From the NCBI RefSeq assembly GCF_003382285.1, contig NZ_QTJR01000004.1, forward strand, positions 124,001 through 188,000: a DNA stretch of 64,000 nt. Reading direction: 5' to 3'. This DNA is from Lysobacter soli (lineage in GTDB: Bacteria; Pseudomonadota; Gammaproteobacteria; Xanthomonadales; Xanthomonadaceae). The position numbers and the translations under genes were made by a program. The notes beneath the pieces are model-generated. The model saw only the letters and a list, made by a program, of their open reading frames with translations, made no database searches and had not been told where the DNA came from. Positions 1 to 10,209 of this stretch are shown piece after piece. How positions within the stretch are numbered: the stretch's first letter is position 1; each line of letters opens with the position of its first letter.

Positions 1-41
1 GCACGTGCGTACGGACGGGCGAGGGTCAAGGCCTGGGTCAT
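1..41 (-). CDS. atpH: ATP synthase F1 subunit delta, N-terminal fragment
   Basis: Only the first 13 codons lie inside the window; the gene continues past the left edge. The reverse strand reads ATG at 41 and then MTQALTLARPYAR, the usual start of bacterial delta subunits, which link F1 to the peripheral stalk. It follows atpF by 48 bases in the standard order I-B-E-F-H. The call rests on this short match plus synteny. Confidence 0.85.
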   Translation of the reverse strand, partial: MTQALTLARPYAR

Positions 42-89
42 TTCAGATCATTCCGCTCGAGCGAGCCTGGGTGATGCCGTGTGCACAGA

Positions 90-560
90 TCAAAGCTGGG
101 CTGCCAGCTCGTCGAGCAGCGCCTTGTGGGCGTTGGCGTCGATTTCGCGCTTGAGCAGCTTTTCGGCGCCGGTCACGGCCAGCGTGGAGACCTGCTTGCG
201 CAGTTCCTCGCGGGCGCGGTTCGATGCCGCCGCAATCTCGGCTTCGGCCGCCGACTTCTGTCGGTTGGCTTCGGCGATCGCGTCGTTCTTGGCCTGGTCG
301 ATGATCTGATTGGCGCGCTGGTGCGCCTGCTCGATGATCTCGTTGGCCTTCGTACGCGCGCTGCGCAGCTCGGCGTCGACGCTCTGCTGTGCCTGCGCGA
401 GGTTCTTCTGGCTCTGCTCGGCAGCAGCCAGGCCCTCGGCAATCTTTTGTTGACGTTCTTCGATCGCCTTGTTCAGCGGCGGCCAAATGAACTTCATCGT
501 GAACCAGATGAGGATCGCGAACGTGATCATCTGGCCGAAGAAGGTCATGTTGATATTCAT
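90..560 (-). CDS. atpF: ATP synthase F0 subunit b
   Basis: This 156-residue protein has one N-terminal membrane helix (about residues 7-28, rich in F, I, L and W) followed by a long charged alanine/glutamate/lysine-rich helix that would form the dimeric peripheral stalk. Length is normal for subunit b (about 156 residues). It holds delta and alpha/beta against rotation of the c ring in the inner membrane. It lies in the ATP synthase operon, 95 bases after atpE and 48 bases before atpH. The start [11 protein letters not shown] is the family-typical start. Confidence 0.97.
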   Translation of the reverse strand: MNINMTFFGQMITFAILIWFTMKFIWPPLNKAIEERQQKIAEGLAAAEQSQKNLAQAQQSVDAELRSARTKANEIIEQAHQRANQIIDQAKNDAIAEANRQKSAAEAEIAAASNRAREELRKQVSTLAVTGAEKLLKREIDANAHKALLDELAAQL

Positions 561-655
561 GACAGCTCCGATGGAACGCTTGTCTTTCGGGCGGTTACGC
601 CCGGGAGAGCCGCCCGGGTCACGGACGGCTCAATAGATCGGCTTGCGGCCCGGGA

Positions 656-943
<288 letters not shown>

Positions 944-1011
944 CTACTGAAACGTTTTGGTTTGGACGACTAAGGAAGGTGAAGCTTGGAAGGTGAAGCG
1001 GTAAAGCGAAA

Positions 1012-2251
<1,240 letters not shown>

Positions 2252-2447
2252 AGCGCCCGGTAGAGCCGCAAAAGTATAAAGGTCCCCTTAAGTCCGGGCA
2301 ACCGGCGCCAGTCACGGCGCCCGGATTTCGCCCGGATTCGGGCCAATCGGCACGATTCCGGACGTCCGCGGCTTTTTCTCGAACAATAGACCGCGACTAT
2401 CGGTGCGGCTGGATCATTCGATTGGACCTCCCGGCAGGCGTCCACAT

Positions 2448-2466
2448 AATGAGAACCACTCTCATT
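2448..2466. promoter_or_regulatory. Candidate Fur box
   Basis: The 19 bases AATGAGAACCACTCTCATT form a perfect 7-5-7 inverted repeat. They match the general Fur operator pattern AATGAGAATNATTCTCATT except for the central bases. The box ends 15 bases before the start codon of the downstream DUF2061 gene, where bound Fur would block transcription. No experimental support is available here. Confidence 0.6.
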
Positions 2467-2481
2467 GGAAGGACTCTCCCC

Positions 2482-2700
2482 ATGGCCAAGACTTTCAGCT
2501 TCGCCGCCGTCCACTTCAGCGTCGCCTTCATGGTCGGCTATCTGATGACGGGCAGCGTCTGGGTCGGCGGCGCCCTCGCCTTGGTCGAGCCCGCCTGCAA
2601 TACGGTCGCCTTCCACTTCCACGAGAAGATCTGGAAGCGCATCGAGGCGCGCCGGCAGCACGCTGCCCCGCACCAGGAATCGGACGCCGTCGCAGTGTGA
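2482..2700 (+). CDS. DUF2061 family small membrane protein
   Basis: The 72-residue product starting MAKTFSFAAVHF has two short hydrophobic segments (about residues 6-22 and 25-40) and ends in a charged tail. The pattern (membrane pair, V-x-P-A-x-N-T-V-A-F, HEKIW) is that of DUF2061, function unknown. An upstream ATG at 2449 exists in frame, but the start at 2482 has the better ribosome site (GGAAGGA) and the family start. The inverted repeat just upstream suggests iron-dependent repression by Fur. Confidence 0.8.
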   Translation: MAKTFSFAAVHFSVAFMVGYLMTGSVWVGGALALVEPACNTVAFHFHEKIWKRIEARRQHAAPHQESDAVAV

Positions 2701-3114
2701 CGTCGGTCCGGTTTTTCGATGACGGCCGCGAAGCGCGGAACCTTTCCGGACTTGCCCGGTCCCAACCAGCGATCGCCCGCCGACGCTCTCTCCTCGTCAA
2801 CGGCAGTCTAGGTGGGCCCTCCGAAGCCCCGGCTCGCGCCGGGGCTTCTCCTTTTGTGTCGCCCCGCGCTGTGTGCGCGCTTGTTTTTCGCTGACGTCCA
2901 GTCCCGCATCGCACTGAAGTGATGCGCACTGCGCATCGACATCATTCCCCACTTCGCGCAACGACGATGCAGCTCGCGTGAGTCGCATGTGAGCGTGCTT
3001 GCGCTCGAACGCACCGTCGCGACATCAACGCATGCGATGCGCGCGCTTTCACTTCTGCTGCATGTCCATTGAGGCTCCATTACGCACTCGCAATCGCCTC
3101 GATGGAGTGGACTG
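2701..3114. other. Intergenic stretch with one terminator
   Basis: About 410 bases separate the DUF2061 gene from the outer-membrane gene. Apart from the terminator at 2823-2855 I see no convincing gene. A ribosome site (GGAG, 3104-3107) for the downstream gene lies at the end. Short frames on both strands lack codon bias or ribosome sites. Confidence 0.6.
2823..2855 (+). terminator. Rho-independent terminator
   Basis: An 11-bp perfect stem GAAGCCCCGGC / GCCGGGGCTTC with a TCGC loop is followed by TCCTTTTG. It would end the DUF2061 transcript about 120 bases after its stop codon. Confidence 0.8.
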
Positions 3115-3921
3115 ATGATGGAGTTGAAGCGTTTGGGCCTTGCGTTGGCCCTGTCTTCCGTATTTTTCGCCGGCGCCGCGCAGGCGCAACAGAACGATCG
3201 ATTCACCCTCCGCATCGGCGCGATGGATGCCGATGCTTCCAGCGAACTGACTGCCAACACGACCTTCATGGGGCAGGACTACCGCTACAGCCAGGACTTC
3301 GATTTCGGCAGCAACGAAGTGTCGCCGCGCATCGACGGCACGTTCCGCTTCAGTGACCGCCAGCGCCTGGTGTTCGACTACTTCCAGTACGACAAGGAAA
3401 ACACCACCACGCTCGATCGCGACCTGTCCTACGACGTGTACACGATCCCCGCCGGCAGCTTCGCGCGTGCCGAAGTGGAGTTCACGCTGGCCAGCCTGAT
3501 GTACGACTACGCGGTCGTGGATACCGACACCTTCGAGATGGGCCTGCAGATCGGTGCCGAGTGGGCGAAGCTCGACGGCAAGCTGCTCGCCGAAGCCGGG
3601 CCGTACCGTTACGAGGACAGCGACCAGGAAGACGGCTATGCGCCGGTGGTCGGTGCGCGCTTCACGTTCACGCCGAGCGAGAAGTGGCTGATCAACCTGC
3701 AGGGCCAGTACCTGGACGCCGACTGGGGCGATTTCGGCGATTACGACGGCAGCATCTCGCGCGCCAACGCCGCGGTCGAATACCGCTTCACGCCGGTGTT
3801 CGGCGCGTTCGTGGGCTACGACTGGTTCAAGCTCGATGCACGCCGCGGCGGTCGCGATGGCTCGCTCGGCCTCGACCACCGCTTCAAGGGTCCGGTCGCG
3901 GGCGTGTCGTTCTCGTTCTGA
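3115..3921 (+). CDS. Outer-membrane beta-barrel protein
   Basis: This 268-residue protein has a signal peptide ending around AQA at residues 22-24, then alternating aromatic/hydrophobic strands throughout and a C-terminal phenylalanine (GVSFSF), the typical outer-membrane insertion signal. No specific family could be assigned; it resembles porin-like or OmpA-barrel-like proteins of Xanthomonadaceae without a periplasmic domain. GGAG lies 8 bases before ATG 3115; a second ATG follows at once (3118). Transcription ends at the hairpin at 3941-3976. Confidence 0.8.
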   Translation: MMELKRLGLALALSSVFFAGAAQAQQNDRFTLRIGAMDADASSELTANTTFMGQDYRYSQDFDFGSNEVSPRIDGTFRFSDRQRLVFDYFQYDKENTTTLDRDLSYDVYTIPAGSFARAEVEFTLASLMYDYAVVDTDTFEMGLQIGAEWAKLDGKLLAEAGPYRYEDSDQEDGYAPVVGARFTFTPSEKWLINLQGQYLDADWGDFGDYDGSISRANAAVEYRFTPVFGAFVGYDWFKLDARRGGRDGSLGLDHRFKGPVAGVSFSF

Positions 3922-3940
3922 TCCGGCTTCCTGCGACGCA

Positions 3941-3976
3941 AACGAAACAGGCGCGGACTTCCGCGCCTGTTTCGTT
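3941..3976. terminator. Bidirectional terminator
   Basis: A perfect 16-bp stem AACGAAACAGGCGCGG with a 4-base loop ACTT lies between the convergent outer-membrane gene and lpdA. A/T-rich stem ends on both sides allow termination in both directions. Confidence 0.85.
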
Positions 3977-3993
3977 GCAGCTGCTGTCCCGAC

Positions 3994-5814
3994 TTACTTC
4001 TTCTTCGGGATGTACAGGTCGGTGATGGTGCCTTCGTAGACTTCGGCCGCCATCGCCACCGTTTCGCTGAGCGTCGGGTGCGGGTGGATCGTCGCGCCGA
4101 TGTCGCCGGCTTCGGCGCCCATTTCGATGGCGAGGGCGACTTCGCTGATCAGATCGCCCGCGTGTACGCCGGTGATGCCGCCGCCGATGATGCGATGCGT
4201 CTTCTCGTCGAAGATCAGCTTGGTGAAACCTTCGCCGCGGCCGATGCCCACCGCGCGCGCGGAAGCCGCCCACGGGAACTTGCCCACGCCGACATGCAGG
4301 CCCTTGGCCTTCGCCTCGGTTTCGGTGACGCCGACCCAGGCGATTTCCGGATCCGTATACGCCACCGACGGCACGACGCGCGCGACCCACTCGCGCTTCT
4401 CGCCGGCCGCGACTTCCGCGGCGAGCTTGCCTTCATGCGTGGCCTTGTGCGCCAGCATCGGCTGGCCGACGAGGTCGCCGATGGCGAAGATGTGCGGCAC
4501 GTTCGTGCGCATCTGGCGATCCACCGGGATGAAACCGCGATCGGTCACCTGCACGCCGGCCTTGTCGGCGTCGATCTTGTTGCCGTTCGGCGCGCGGCCG
4601 ACGGCGACCAGCACGCGATCCCACGTGCCGTTCTCCAGCGCAGGCGTCGCGCCGGCCTCGGCCGCCTCGAACGAGACGGTGATGCCGGACTTCGAGGCTT
4701 CGACTTTCGCGGCCTTGGTCTTGAGATGGACGATGACGCCCTGCTTCTTCAGGCGGTCGGCCAGCGGCTTGACCAGGTCCTTGTCGGCGCCCGGCATCAG
4801 CTGGTCCATGAATTCCACGACGGTCACTTCGCTGCCCAGCGCGCGATACACCGTCGCCATCTCCAGGCCGATGATGCCGCCGCCGACGACGAGCAGTTTC
4901 TTCGGCACCTCGGCCAATTCCAGCGCGTCGGTGGAATCCATGATGCGCGGGTCGTCCCACGGGAAGTTCGGCAGCTTCACGGCCTGCGAACCGGCCGCGA
5001 TGATGCACTGCTCGAAACGCAGCAGCTGCGTCTTGCCGTCATCGCCGGTGATCTCCAGCTCGTTGGGCGAGACGAACTTGCCGACGCCCTGCACCGTACG
5101 CACCTTGCGCTGCTTGGCCATGCCGCCAAGGCCCTTGGTGAACTGCCCGACGACCTTGTTCTGCTTGAAGTCGCGCAGCTTGTCGAGGTCGATCTTCGGC
5201 TTGCCGAAGCTGATGCCGATGTCGGACGAATGCGCGGCTTCATCGATCAGCGCCGCCGCGTGCAGCAGCGCCTTGGACGGAATGCAGCCGACGTTGAGGC
5301 ACACGCCGCCGAGGCTGGCGTAGCGCTCGACGAGGACCGTATCCAGGCCGAGGTCGGCCGCGCGGAACGCCGCCGTGTAGCCGCCTGGGCCGGAACCCAA
5401 GACGACGATGCGGCATTCGATGTCGGCCTTGCGGCCCGTGCCCAGCGCGGGCTTGGGCGCCTCGCTCGGCGGTGCGGCCGGCGACGGTGCCACCGGCGGC
5501 TTGGCCTGTTCGGGAGCAGCTTGCGCGGCAGGCGCTGCGGCCTTGGGCGCTTCGGCCTTCGGTGCGGCGGCTTCGCCGGCGCCTTCGAGCACGACGATCA
5601 CGGCGCCTTCGGCGACCTTGTCGCCGACCTTGACCTTGATTTCCTTCACCACGCCTTCGTCGGACGAGGGCACTTCCATCGTGGCCTTGTCCGATTCCAG
5701 CGTGACCAGGCCCTGGTCCTTCTTCACCGTGTCGCCGACGGCGACGAGCAGCTCGATCACCGGCACGCCGTCGTAATCGCCGATGTCCGGCACCTTGACT
5801 TCAATCGTCGCCAT
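3994..5814 (-). CDS. lpdA: Dihydrolipoyl dehydrogenase (E3) with N-terminal lipoyl domain
   Basis: This 606-residue protein reoxidises dihydrolipoamide of the pyruvate dehydrogenase complex with FAD and NAD. Residues 1-80 form a lipoyl domain with the lipoylated Lys43 in ESDKATMEV. A Pro/Ala/Lys linker spans about residues 82-128. From residue 133 follows the E3 fold with FAD motif GSGPGGY, redox disulfide Cys172/Cys177 (GGVCLNVGCIPSK) and the C-terminal base HPHPT. The extra lipoyl domain is known for E3 of Neisseria, Ralstonia and Xanthomonas. It lies 19 bases after the small secreted protein and ends the aceF operon. Confidence 0.97.
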   Translation of the reverse strand: MATIEVKVPDIGDYDGVPVIELLVAVGDTVKKDQGLVTLESDKATMEVPSSDEGVVKEIKVKVGDKVAEGAVIVVLEGAGEAAAPKAEAPKAAAPAAQAAPEQAKPPVAPSPAAPPSEAPKPALGTGRKADIECRIVVLGSGPGGYTAAFRAADLGLDTVLVERYASLGGVCLNVGCIPSKALLHAAALIDEAAHSSDIGISFGKPKIDLDKLRDFKQNKVVGQFTKGLGGMAKQRKVRTVQGVGKFVSPNELEITGDDGKTQLLRFEQCIIAAGSQAVKLPNFPWDDPRIMDSTDALELAEVPKKLLVVGGGIIGLEMATVYRALGSEVTVVEFMDQLMPGADKDLVKPLADRLKKQGVIVHLKTKAAKVEASKSGITVSFEAAEAGATPALENGTWDRVLVAVGRAPNGNKIDADKAGVQVTDRGFIPVDRQMRTNVPHIFAIGDLVGQPMLAHKATHEGKLAAEVAAGEKREWVARVVPSVAYTDPEIAWVGVTETEAKAKGLHVGVGKFPWAASARAVGIGRGEGFTKLIFDEKTHRIIGGGITGVHAGDLISEVALAIEMGAEAGDIGATIHPHPTLSETVAMAAEVYEGTITDLYIPKKK

Positions 5815-5833
5815 TGTGGGGGTCTCCTGCGAC

Positions 5834-6511
5834 TCAGCCGGTGGCGCCGGCGAGCGTCTGTTCCAGTTGCGATTCCAGCTCGTCCAGCGACTCCTCGAGC
5901 TTGCGCCAGCGCTTGAAGCGCTTCTCGTCGCTATCGTCGGTGGCCTCGATCAGCAGGCCGAGCTGTTCCATGAGTTCGGCGGTCGGACCGCACGCGGGTT
6001 GCAGCCCGCTGACGCGCAGCGGCGCGCCGGTGGCGGATTCGCCGACGACGAACAGCAGCACCTCGCCTTCGTGGAACTGCGCCGCGCGGTCGGCCGGCAC
6101 CTGCGTGCTGAGCGCGCGCTGCCAGTCGGTCACGACGCGACGCGCGAGCGCGGCGGGCATCGGCACTTCGACGACGTCGGGCTGCTGGCCCACGCGAAGC
6201 TCGCGCTTGCCGCCGCTCCACACTTCGACGCGCTCGTCCGCCTCGGTGAAGCGCAGGCGCCAGTCGCCCTCGCCTTCGCCGGCAAACAGCTGCACGCCGC
6301 TTTCGACGCTGCGCGCAGGCAGGCGGGTCAGGCTGAGCACGGGCTTGGCACCGCCGAAGAACAGCTGCTCCACGGCCGTGCCGTAGTTCTCCGTCGCCGG
6401 CGGCCAGCCGCGGCCGAGGTCGACCGCGCACGCATCCGCGGCGTGCGCGACGGACGTCGTCGCCAGCGCTGCTAACGCCGCAAGCGCCACCCCCAGCGCG
6501 CGCTGCGTCAC
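5834..6511 (-). CDS. Secreted protein of unknown function in the PDH operon
   Basis: The 225-residue product starts with GTG at 6511, overlapping the aceF stop codon as GTGA, so it is probably translationally coupled. A signal peptide is clear (hydrophobic LGVALAALAALATTSVAHA). The mature part has a predicted beta-rich region and an acidic/basic helical tail (ESLDELESQLEQ). I recognise no family. Longer in-frame starts upstream lie inside aceF and are rejected. Its place between E2 and E3 suggests co-expression, not necessarily a role in the complex, since it should be exported. Confidence 0.75.
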   Translation of the reverse strand: MTQRALGVALAALAALATTSVAHAADACAVDLGRGWPPATENYGTAVEQLFFGGAKPVLSLTRLPARSVESGVQLFAGEGEGDWRLRFTEADERVEVWSGGKRELRVGQQPDVVEVPMPAALARRVVTDWQRALSTQVPADRAAQFHEGEVLLFVVGESATGAPLRVSGLQPACGPTAELMEQLGLLIEATDDSDEKRFKRWRKLEESLDELESQLEQTLAGATG

Positions 6512-7947
6512 AGCAGCACGCGCCGCATGTCGGCCAGCAGCTGCGCCAGGTACGCGGTGAAGCGCGCGGCGGCGGCGCCGTCGATGACGCGGTGGTCGTA
6601 GCTCAGCGACAGCGGCAGGATCAGGCGCGGCGCGAACTGCTTGCCGTCCCACACCGGACGGATCGCCGACTTCGACACGCCGAGGATCGCGACTTCCGGC
6701 GCGTTGACGATCGGGGTGAACTTCGTGCCGCCGATGCCGCCGAGCGAGCTGATCGAGAAACAGCCGCCGGTCATGTCGGCCGGGCCGAGCTTGCCGTCGC
6801 GCGCCTTCTTCGCCAGCTCCGAGGTTTCCTGCGCGATCTGCAGCACGCCCTTCTTGTCGACGTCGCGCACGACCGGAACGACCAGGCCGTTCGGCGTGTC
6901 GGCGGCGAAGCCGATGTGGAAGTACCTCTTCAGCACCAGGTTCTCACCCGAACCATCCAGCGAGGCGTTGAAGGTCGGGTACTTCTGCATCGCGGCGACG
7001 GATGCCTTCATCAGGAAGGCGAGCATCGTGAGCTTGACGCCGCTCTTCTCGTTTTCCTTGTTGAGCGCGACGCGCAGCTCTTCCAGATCGGTGATGTCGG
7101 CATCGTCGTGCTGCGTGACGTGCGGGATCATCGCCCAGTTGCGCGCGAGGTTCGCGCCGGACAGCTTCTGGATGCGAGACAGCGGCTTGCTTTCGATCTC
7201 GCCGAACTTGGCGAAGTCGACCTTCGGCCACGGCAGCAGGTTGAGGCCGCCACCACCGCTGACGGGTGCGGCGCCGGCCGACGGCGCGGCGCCGCCTTCC
7301 ATCACCGACTTCACGAACTTCTGCACGTCTTCGCGGCTGATGCGGCCGCCGCGCTCGCTGCCGCCGACCTGCGCCAGGTCCACCCCGAGCTCGCGCGCGA
7401 ACAGGCGCACCGCCGGGCTGGCGTAGGGCACCTTGTCGGGCATCAGTTCATTGGAGTCGAACGTCACCGGCGGGCTGCGCGGCGGCATGGCTTCCGGGTC
7501 CACGCCCGGACGCGAGGCATCGATGGACGCCTGCGCGATGCGGTCGGCCTGCTGCGGGACGACGACGGGTTCGACGCTGGTACCGGTCTCCGCCGCCCGG
7601 ACCTGCTGCGACGGCGCGGCGGGTTCGGCGCGGGCCGGCGCGGCGGCCTTGGCCGGCTCGGCCTTCGGGGCTTCGGGCTTCGGCGCTTCGGCGGCCGGCG
7701 CGGCGTCGGTCGGTTCGATCAGCGCGACCACGCTGCCTTCGGCCAGTTCGTCGCCGATCTTGACCTTGATCTCGCGGATGACGCCGGCGAACGGTGCCGG
7801 AACCTCCATCGTGGCCTTGTCCGATTCGAGCGTGACCAGTCCCTGGTCCAGCTTCACCGTGTCGCCTACCGCGACCAGCAATTCGATCACCGGCACGCCG
7901 TCGTAGTCCCCGATGTCGGGAACGCGTGCTTCTTTGAGCTCAGCCAT
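6508..7947 (-). CDS. aceF: Pyruvate dehydrogenase E2, dihydrolipoamide acetyltransferase
   Basis: The 479-residue product transfers acetyl groups from E1 to CoA. It has one lipoyl domain (Lys44 in ESDKATMEV), a long Ala/Pro/Glu linker (about residues 85-150), an E1/E3-binding domain around residues 170-205 (ASPAVRLFARELGVDL) and a catalytic domain ending with the active-site motif DHRVIDGAAAARF. The start MAELKEARVPDIGD at 7947 is the family start; the frame continues upstream without a convincing start. It is followed by a GTGA-coupled gene and lpdA. The E1 gene aceE is not adjacent but near the right end of the window. Confidence 0.95.
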   Translation of the reverse strand: MAELKEARVPDIGDYDGVPVIELLVAVGDTVKLDQGLVTLESDKATMEVPAPFAGVIREIKVKIGDELAEGSVVALIEPTDAAPAAEAPKPEAPKAEPAKAAAPARAEPAAPSQQVRAAETGTSVEPVVVPQQADRIAQASIDASRPGVDPEAMPPRSPPVTFDSNELMPDKVPYASPAVRLFARELGVDLAQVGGSERGGRISREDVQKFVKSVMEGGAAPSAGAAPVSGGGGLNLLPWPKVDFAKFGEIESKPLSRIQKLSGANLARNWAMIPHVTQHDDADITDLEELRVALNKENEKSGVKLTMLAFLMKASVAAMQKYPTFNASLDGSGENLVLKRYFHIGFAADTPNGLVVPVVRDVDKKGVLQIAQETSELAKKARDGKLGPADMTGGCFSISSLGGIGGTKFTPIVNAPEVAILGVSKSAIRPVWDGKQFAPRLILPLSLSYDHRVIDGAAAARFTAYLAQLLADMRRVLL

Positions 7948-8038
7948 TGTGGGGGGTCCCGCAGACGCGAAAACCCTATTGTGCGGTTTGGCGGCCCATG
8001 CGCCAACCAAGACTTCCGTACGTACCGGTATCCGGTAC

Positions 8039-8857
8039 TCAGCGTGTCTTTTCAGGAAGTTGCCCGGCCCGGGCCGCTTCCTCGGCGGCGTTCGCAGCCG
8101 GGGTGTCGTCGTCCGGCCGGCTCGCCCGGAGCAACCCCAGCGGCTGTCCGCCCGGCAGGCGGAATTCGAGCGCGTCGTCGATCCGGTCCAGTTCGACCAT
8201 GCGGCGGCACAGGCCCTGCGCCCGTGCTTCCAGCGCCCGGGCACGCGGTTCGGCGCGGGCGTCGATCTGGGCGTCCAGGTCTTCCAGACGCTTGAGCCGC
8301 GACGCATCGCCGCTGAAGGCCGCGCCGATGGCGCCGGACACGATGTCCCCGATCATGCTCGGGATCACCTCGGCCACCGCTTCGCCGATGCCATCGCCGA
8401 GCTCGCGGCCGTTGAAGCGCGTCGCGGTGACCGAGCGTGCGAGCCGCGCGTCGATCTGCGAACGCGCGCGATCGAGTTTCTGCTGCACCAGCTTCGGGTC
8501 GCTGGCGAATCCGGTCGCCACTTCGCCCAGCACCGTGAAGGCGATGTCCGCGGCGTCGCGCCCGATGGCCTGGGCCTCCGGCATCGCGGCGCGCGCGCCC
8601 TGCTCGAATTCGGCGATGCGCTGGCGGTCGGCGGCGTTCAACTCGACCCAGCGGTCGTCGACGAAGAGCCTGCCCTGCCGCATGACGATCGCGTGCGGCA
8701 CGCCGGCCTCGCGCGTCAGGATGACGCTGCGTTCGTCGATGGTCAGGTCGTAGTCACTGTCGATGTCGCACGAAGCATCGATGTCCACCTCGGCCGCGAG
8801 GGCCGGCGCGGTCACGAACGCGAGGCACAACGCGCACGACGCTAACTGTCGATTCAT
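8039..8857 (-). CDS. DUF2884 (YggN-like) secreted protein
   Basis: The 272-residue product has a signal peptide (MNRQLASCALCLAF ... ALAA) and a periplasmic domain starting with a short cysteine-containing stretch (SCDID). Sequence such as GRLFVDDRWVELNAADRQ is typical of DUF2884/YggN proteins, whose function is unknown. The start at 8857 is preferred over an upstream in-frame ATG because of the signal peptide. It lies 91 bases upstream of aceF on the same strand, possibly with its own promoter. Confidence 0.75.
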   Translation of the reverse strand: MNRQLASCALCLAFVTAPALAAEVDIDASCDIDSDYDLTIDERSVILTREAGVPHAIVMRQGRLFVDDRWVELNAADRQRIAEFEQGARAAMPEAQAIGRDAADIAFTVLGEVATGFASDPKLVQQKLDRARSQIDARLARSVTATRFNGRELGDGIGEAVAEVIPSMIGDIVSGAIGAAFSGDASRLKRLEDLDAQIDARAEPRARALEARAQGLCRRMVELDRIDDALEFRLPGGQPLGLLRASRPDDDTPAANAAEEAARAGQLPEKTR

Positions 8858-9176
8858 GGAGCACTCCCCCCGCCCTTTCCGTGGGTTTCCATCTTGCCTC
8901 CTGCGTGCCGCGTTGTCCTCCACCGCGAATACACGCCCGTCGGAAAGCCGATGCGTGGAGCGTTCGTCAACGACGCGAGCGCATGGTCAAGCACGATTCA
9001 TCACGAACGTGGCAGACGCGCGCGCAGCGCGTAGCCGTGAGCGCCGCGCGAAAGTTCCGCGCATCGCGATTGCACGGCAAGAACGGTTCATCGACCGATC
9101 GCTACGGTGGCGGCGCCTTCAAAGGCGATGCCTCCCCCAAGGCGTGATCGATAAACCAATAACAGGAGATTTCTCC
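8858..9176. other. Divergent intergenic region
   Basis: About 320 bases lie between the DUF2884 gene (minus) and the OmpW gene (plus). They should hold both promoters. The only clear element is the ribosome site AACAGGAGAT just before ATG 9177. I see no conserved repeat or RNA gene. Confidence 0.5.
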
Positions 9177-9827
9177 ATGAAGCACTTTCGTCAGTTGACC
9201 CTGGCCGTCGTGGCCACCCTCGCCATCGCCCCTGCCTTCGCGCAGGAGATCACCGGTCCCGATACCAGCGGCAAGAAGTTCGCGGTCGTCGGCGGCTACA
9301 CGCTGGCCGAACCGACCAAGAATCCGATGATTGCCGGCGAGCGCACCAACGTGGACGGCGACGGCGCCGCCACGCTGAGCGCGAACTACTACATCACCGA
9401 CAACATCGCCATCGAGGCGTGGGGCGCGGCCGACAAGTTCGGCAACCGCGTGCGTACGCCGAACGGCAAGGTCGCCAGCGTCGACACCCAGCCGTACGCG
9501 CTGAGCGGCCAGTACCACTTCGGCAACACGCAGAGCATCGTGCGTCCGTTCGTGGGCCTGGGCTACTTCGAAGCCAACACCGACGGCGAGAAGGCCGAAC
9601 CGACCGGCCCGCTGGCCGGCCAGCACATCGGTGTTGAAACCGCCAAGGGCGCGATCGCGACCGCCGGCGTGGACGTCAACATCACCCCGACGTGGTTCGC
9701 CCGTGCGGACGTGCGCTACATGCACGACACCACCGGCCAGCCGAACGTCACCGTCGACGGCGCCAACGTCGGCAAGGCCGAGTTGAATCCGGTCACGGTG
9801 GGCGTGGGCCTCGGCGCGCGCTTCTAA
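9177..9827 (+). CDS. ompW: OmpW family outer-membrane protein
   Basis: The 216-residue product has a signal peptide cut after AFA (residue about 21), an eight-stranded barrel pattern with YYITDNIAIEAW typical of OmpW, and a C-terminal phenylalanine (GLGARF). OmpW forms a small channel for hydrophobic compounds and is often stress or anaerobically regulated. The start at 9177 has a good ribosome site; a much longer frame opening upstream to 8763 overlaps the DUF2884 gene and is not used. Confidence 0.85.
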   Translation: MKHFRQLTLAVVATLAIAPAFAQEITGPDTSGKKFAVVGGYTLAEPTKNPMIAGERTNVDGDGAATLSANYYITDNIAIEAWGAADKFGNRVRTPNGKVASVDTQPYALSGQYHFGNTQSIVRPFVGLGYFEANTDGEKAEPTGPLAGQHIGVETAKGAIATAGVDVNITPTWFARADVRYMHDTTGQPNVTVDGANVGKAELNPVTVGVGLGARF

Positions 9828-10007
9828 GTCGCACCGTTCCATGCACGCGAGACGCGCCCCTCTGGGGCCCGTTTCGTTTCGGTCACGGGACGACTTCACA
9901 CGAAGCGCGCTCGCGGCTCGACCGCACGCTGAACGCATTCACGCCACGCTAACCGCCTCCCCGTAGGGTCGCGGTGACCCCTGAATTCCCCCTGCAAGGA
10001 GTTGCGC

Positions 10008-10202
10008 ATGACCACCAAGCTCGACAAGCCCCTGCGTCGCGAAATCCAGATCGAGGAACGCGCCTACACCCTGACCATCGATGCCGACGGCCTCAAGCTC
10101 GTCGAGAAGGGTCGCCGCAATGGCCAGGAATTGCGCTGGGCCGATCTGGTCAGCGGGAACGCGCAGCTGAACGCGGCGCTGTCGGCCAGCACCGAGCGCT
10201 GA
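10008..10202 (+). CDS. Small conserved hypothetical protein
   Basis: A 64-residue charged, cytoplasmic protein starting MTTKLDKPLRREI with CAAGGA eight bases upstream. It has no membrane segment or recognisable motif. An alternative TTG start two codons earlier is possible. It ends 7 bases before the nei-like gene, so the two are probably co-transcribed. Function unknown. Confidence 0.65.
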   Translation: MTTKLDKPLRREIQIEERAYTLTIDADGLKLVEKGRRNGQELRWADLVSGNAQLNAALSASTER

Positions 10203-10209
10203 TCCGCCC

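Noticed and set aside
4078-5916. Long open frame on the plus strand over lpdA
   Set aside because: It is antisense to a clear E3 gene; its Arg/Asp/His-rich translation is typical of GC-rich shadow frames. The same holds for 6592-8295, 18332-20578, 55760-57661 and 57309-58895.
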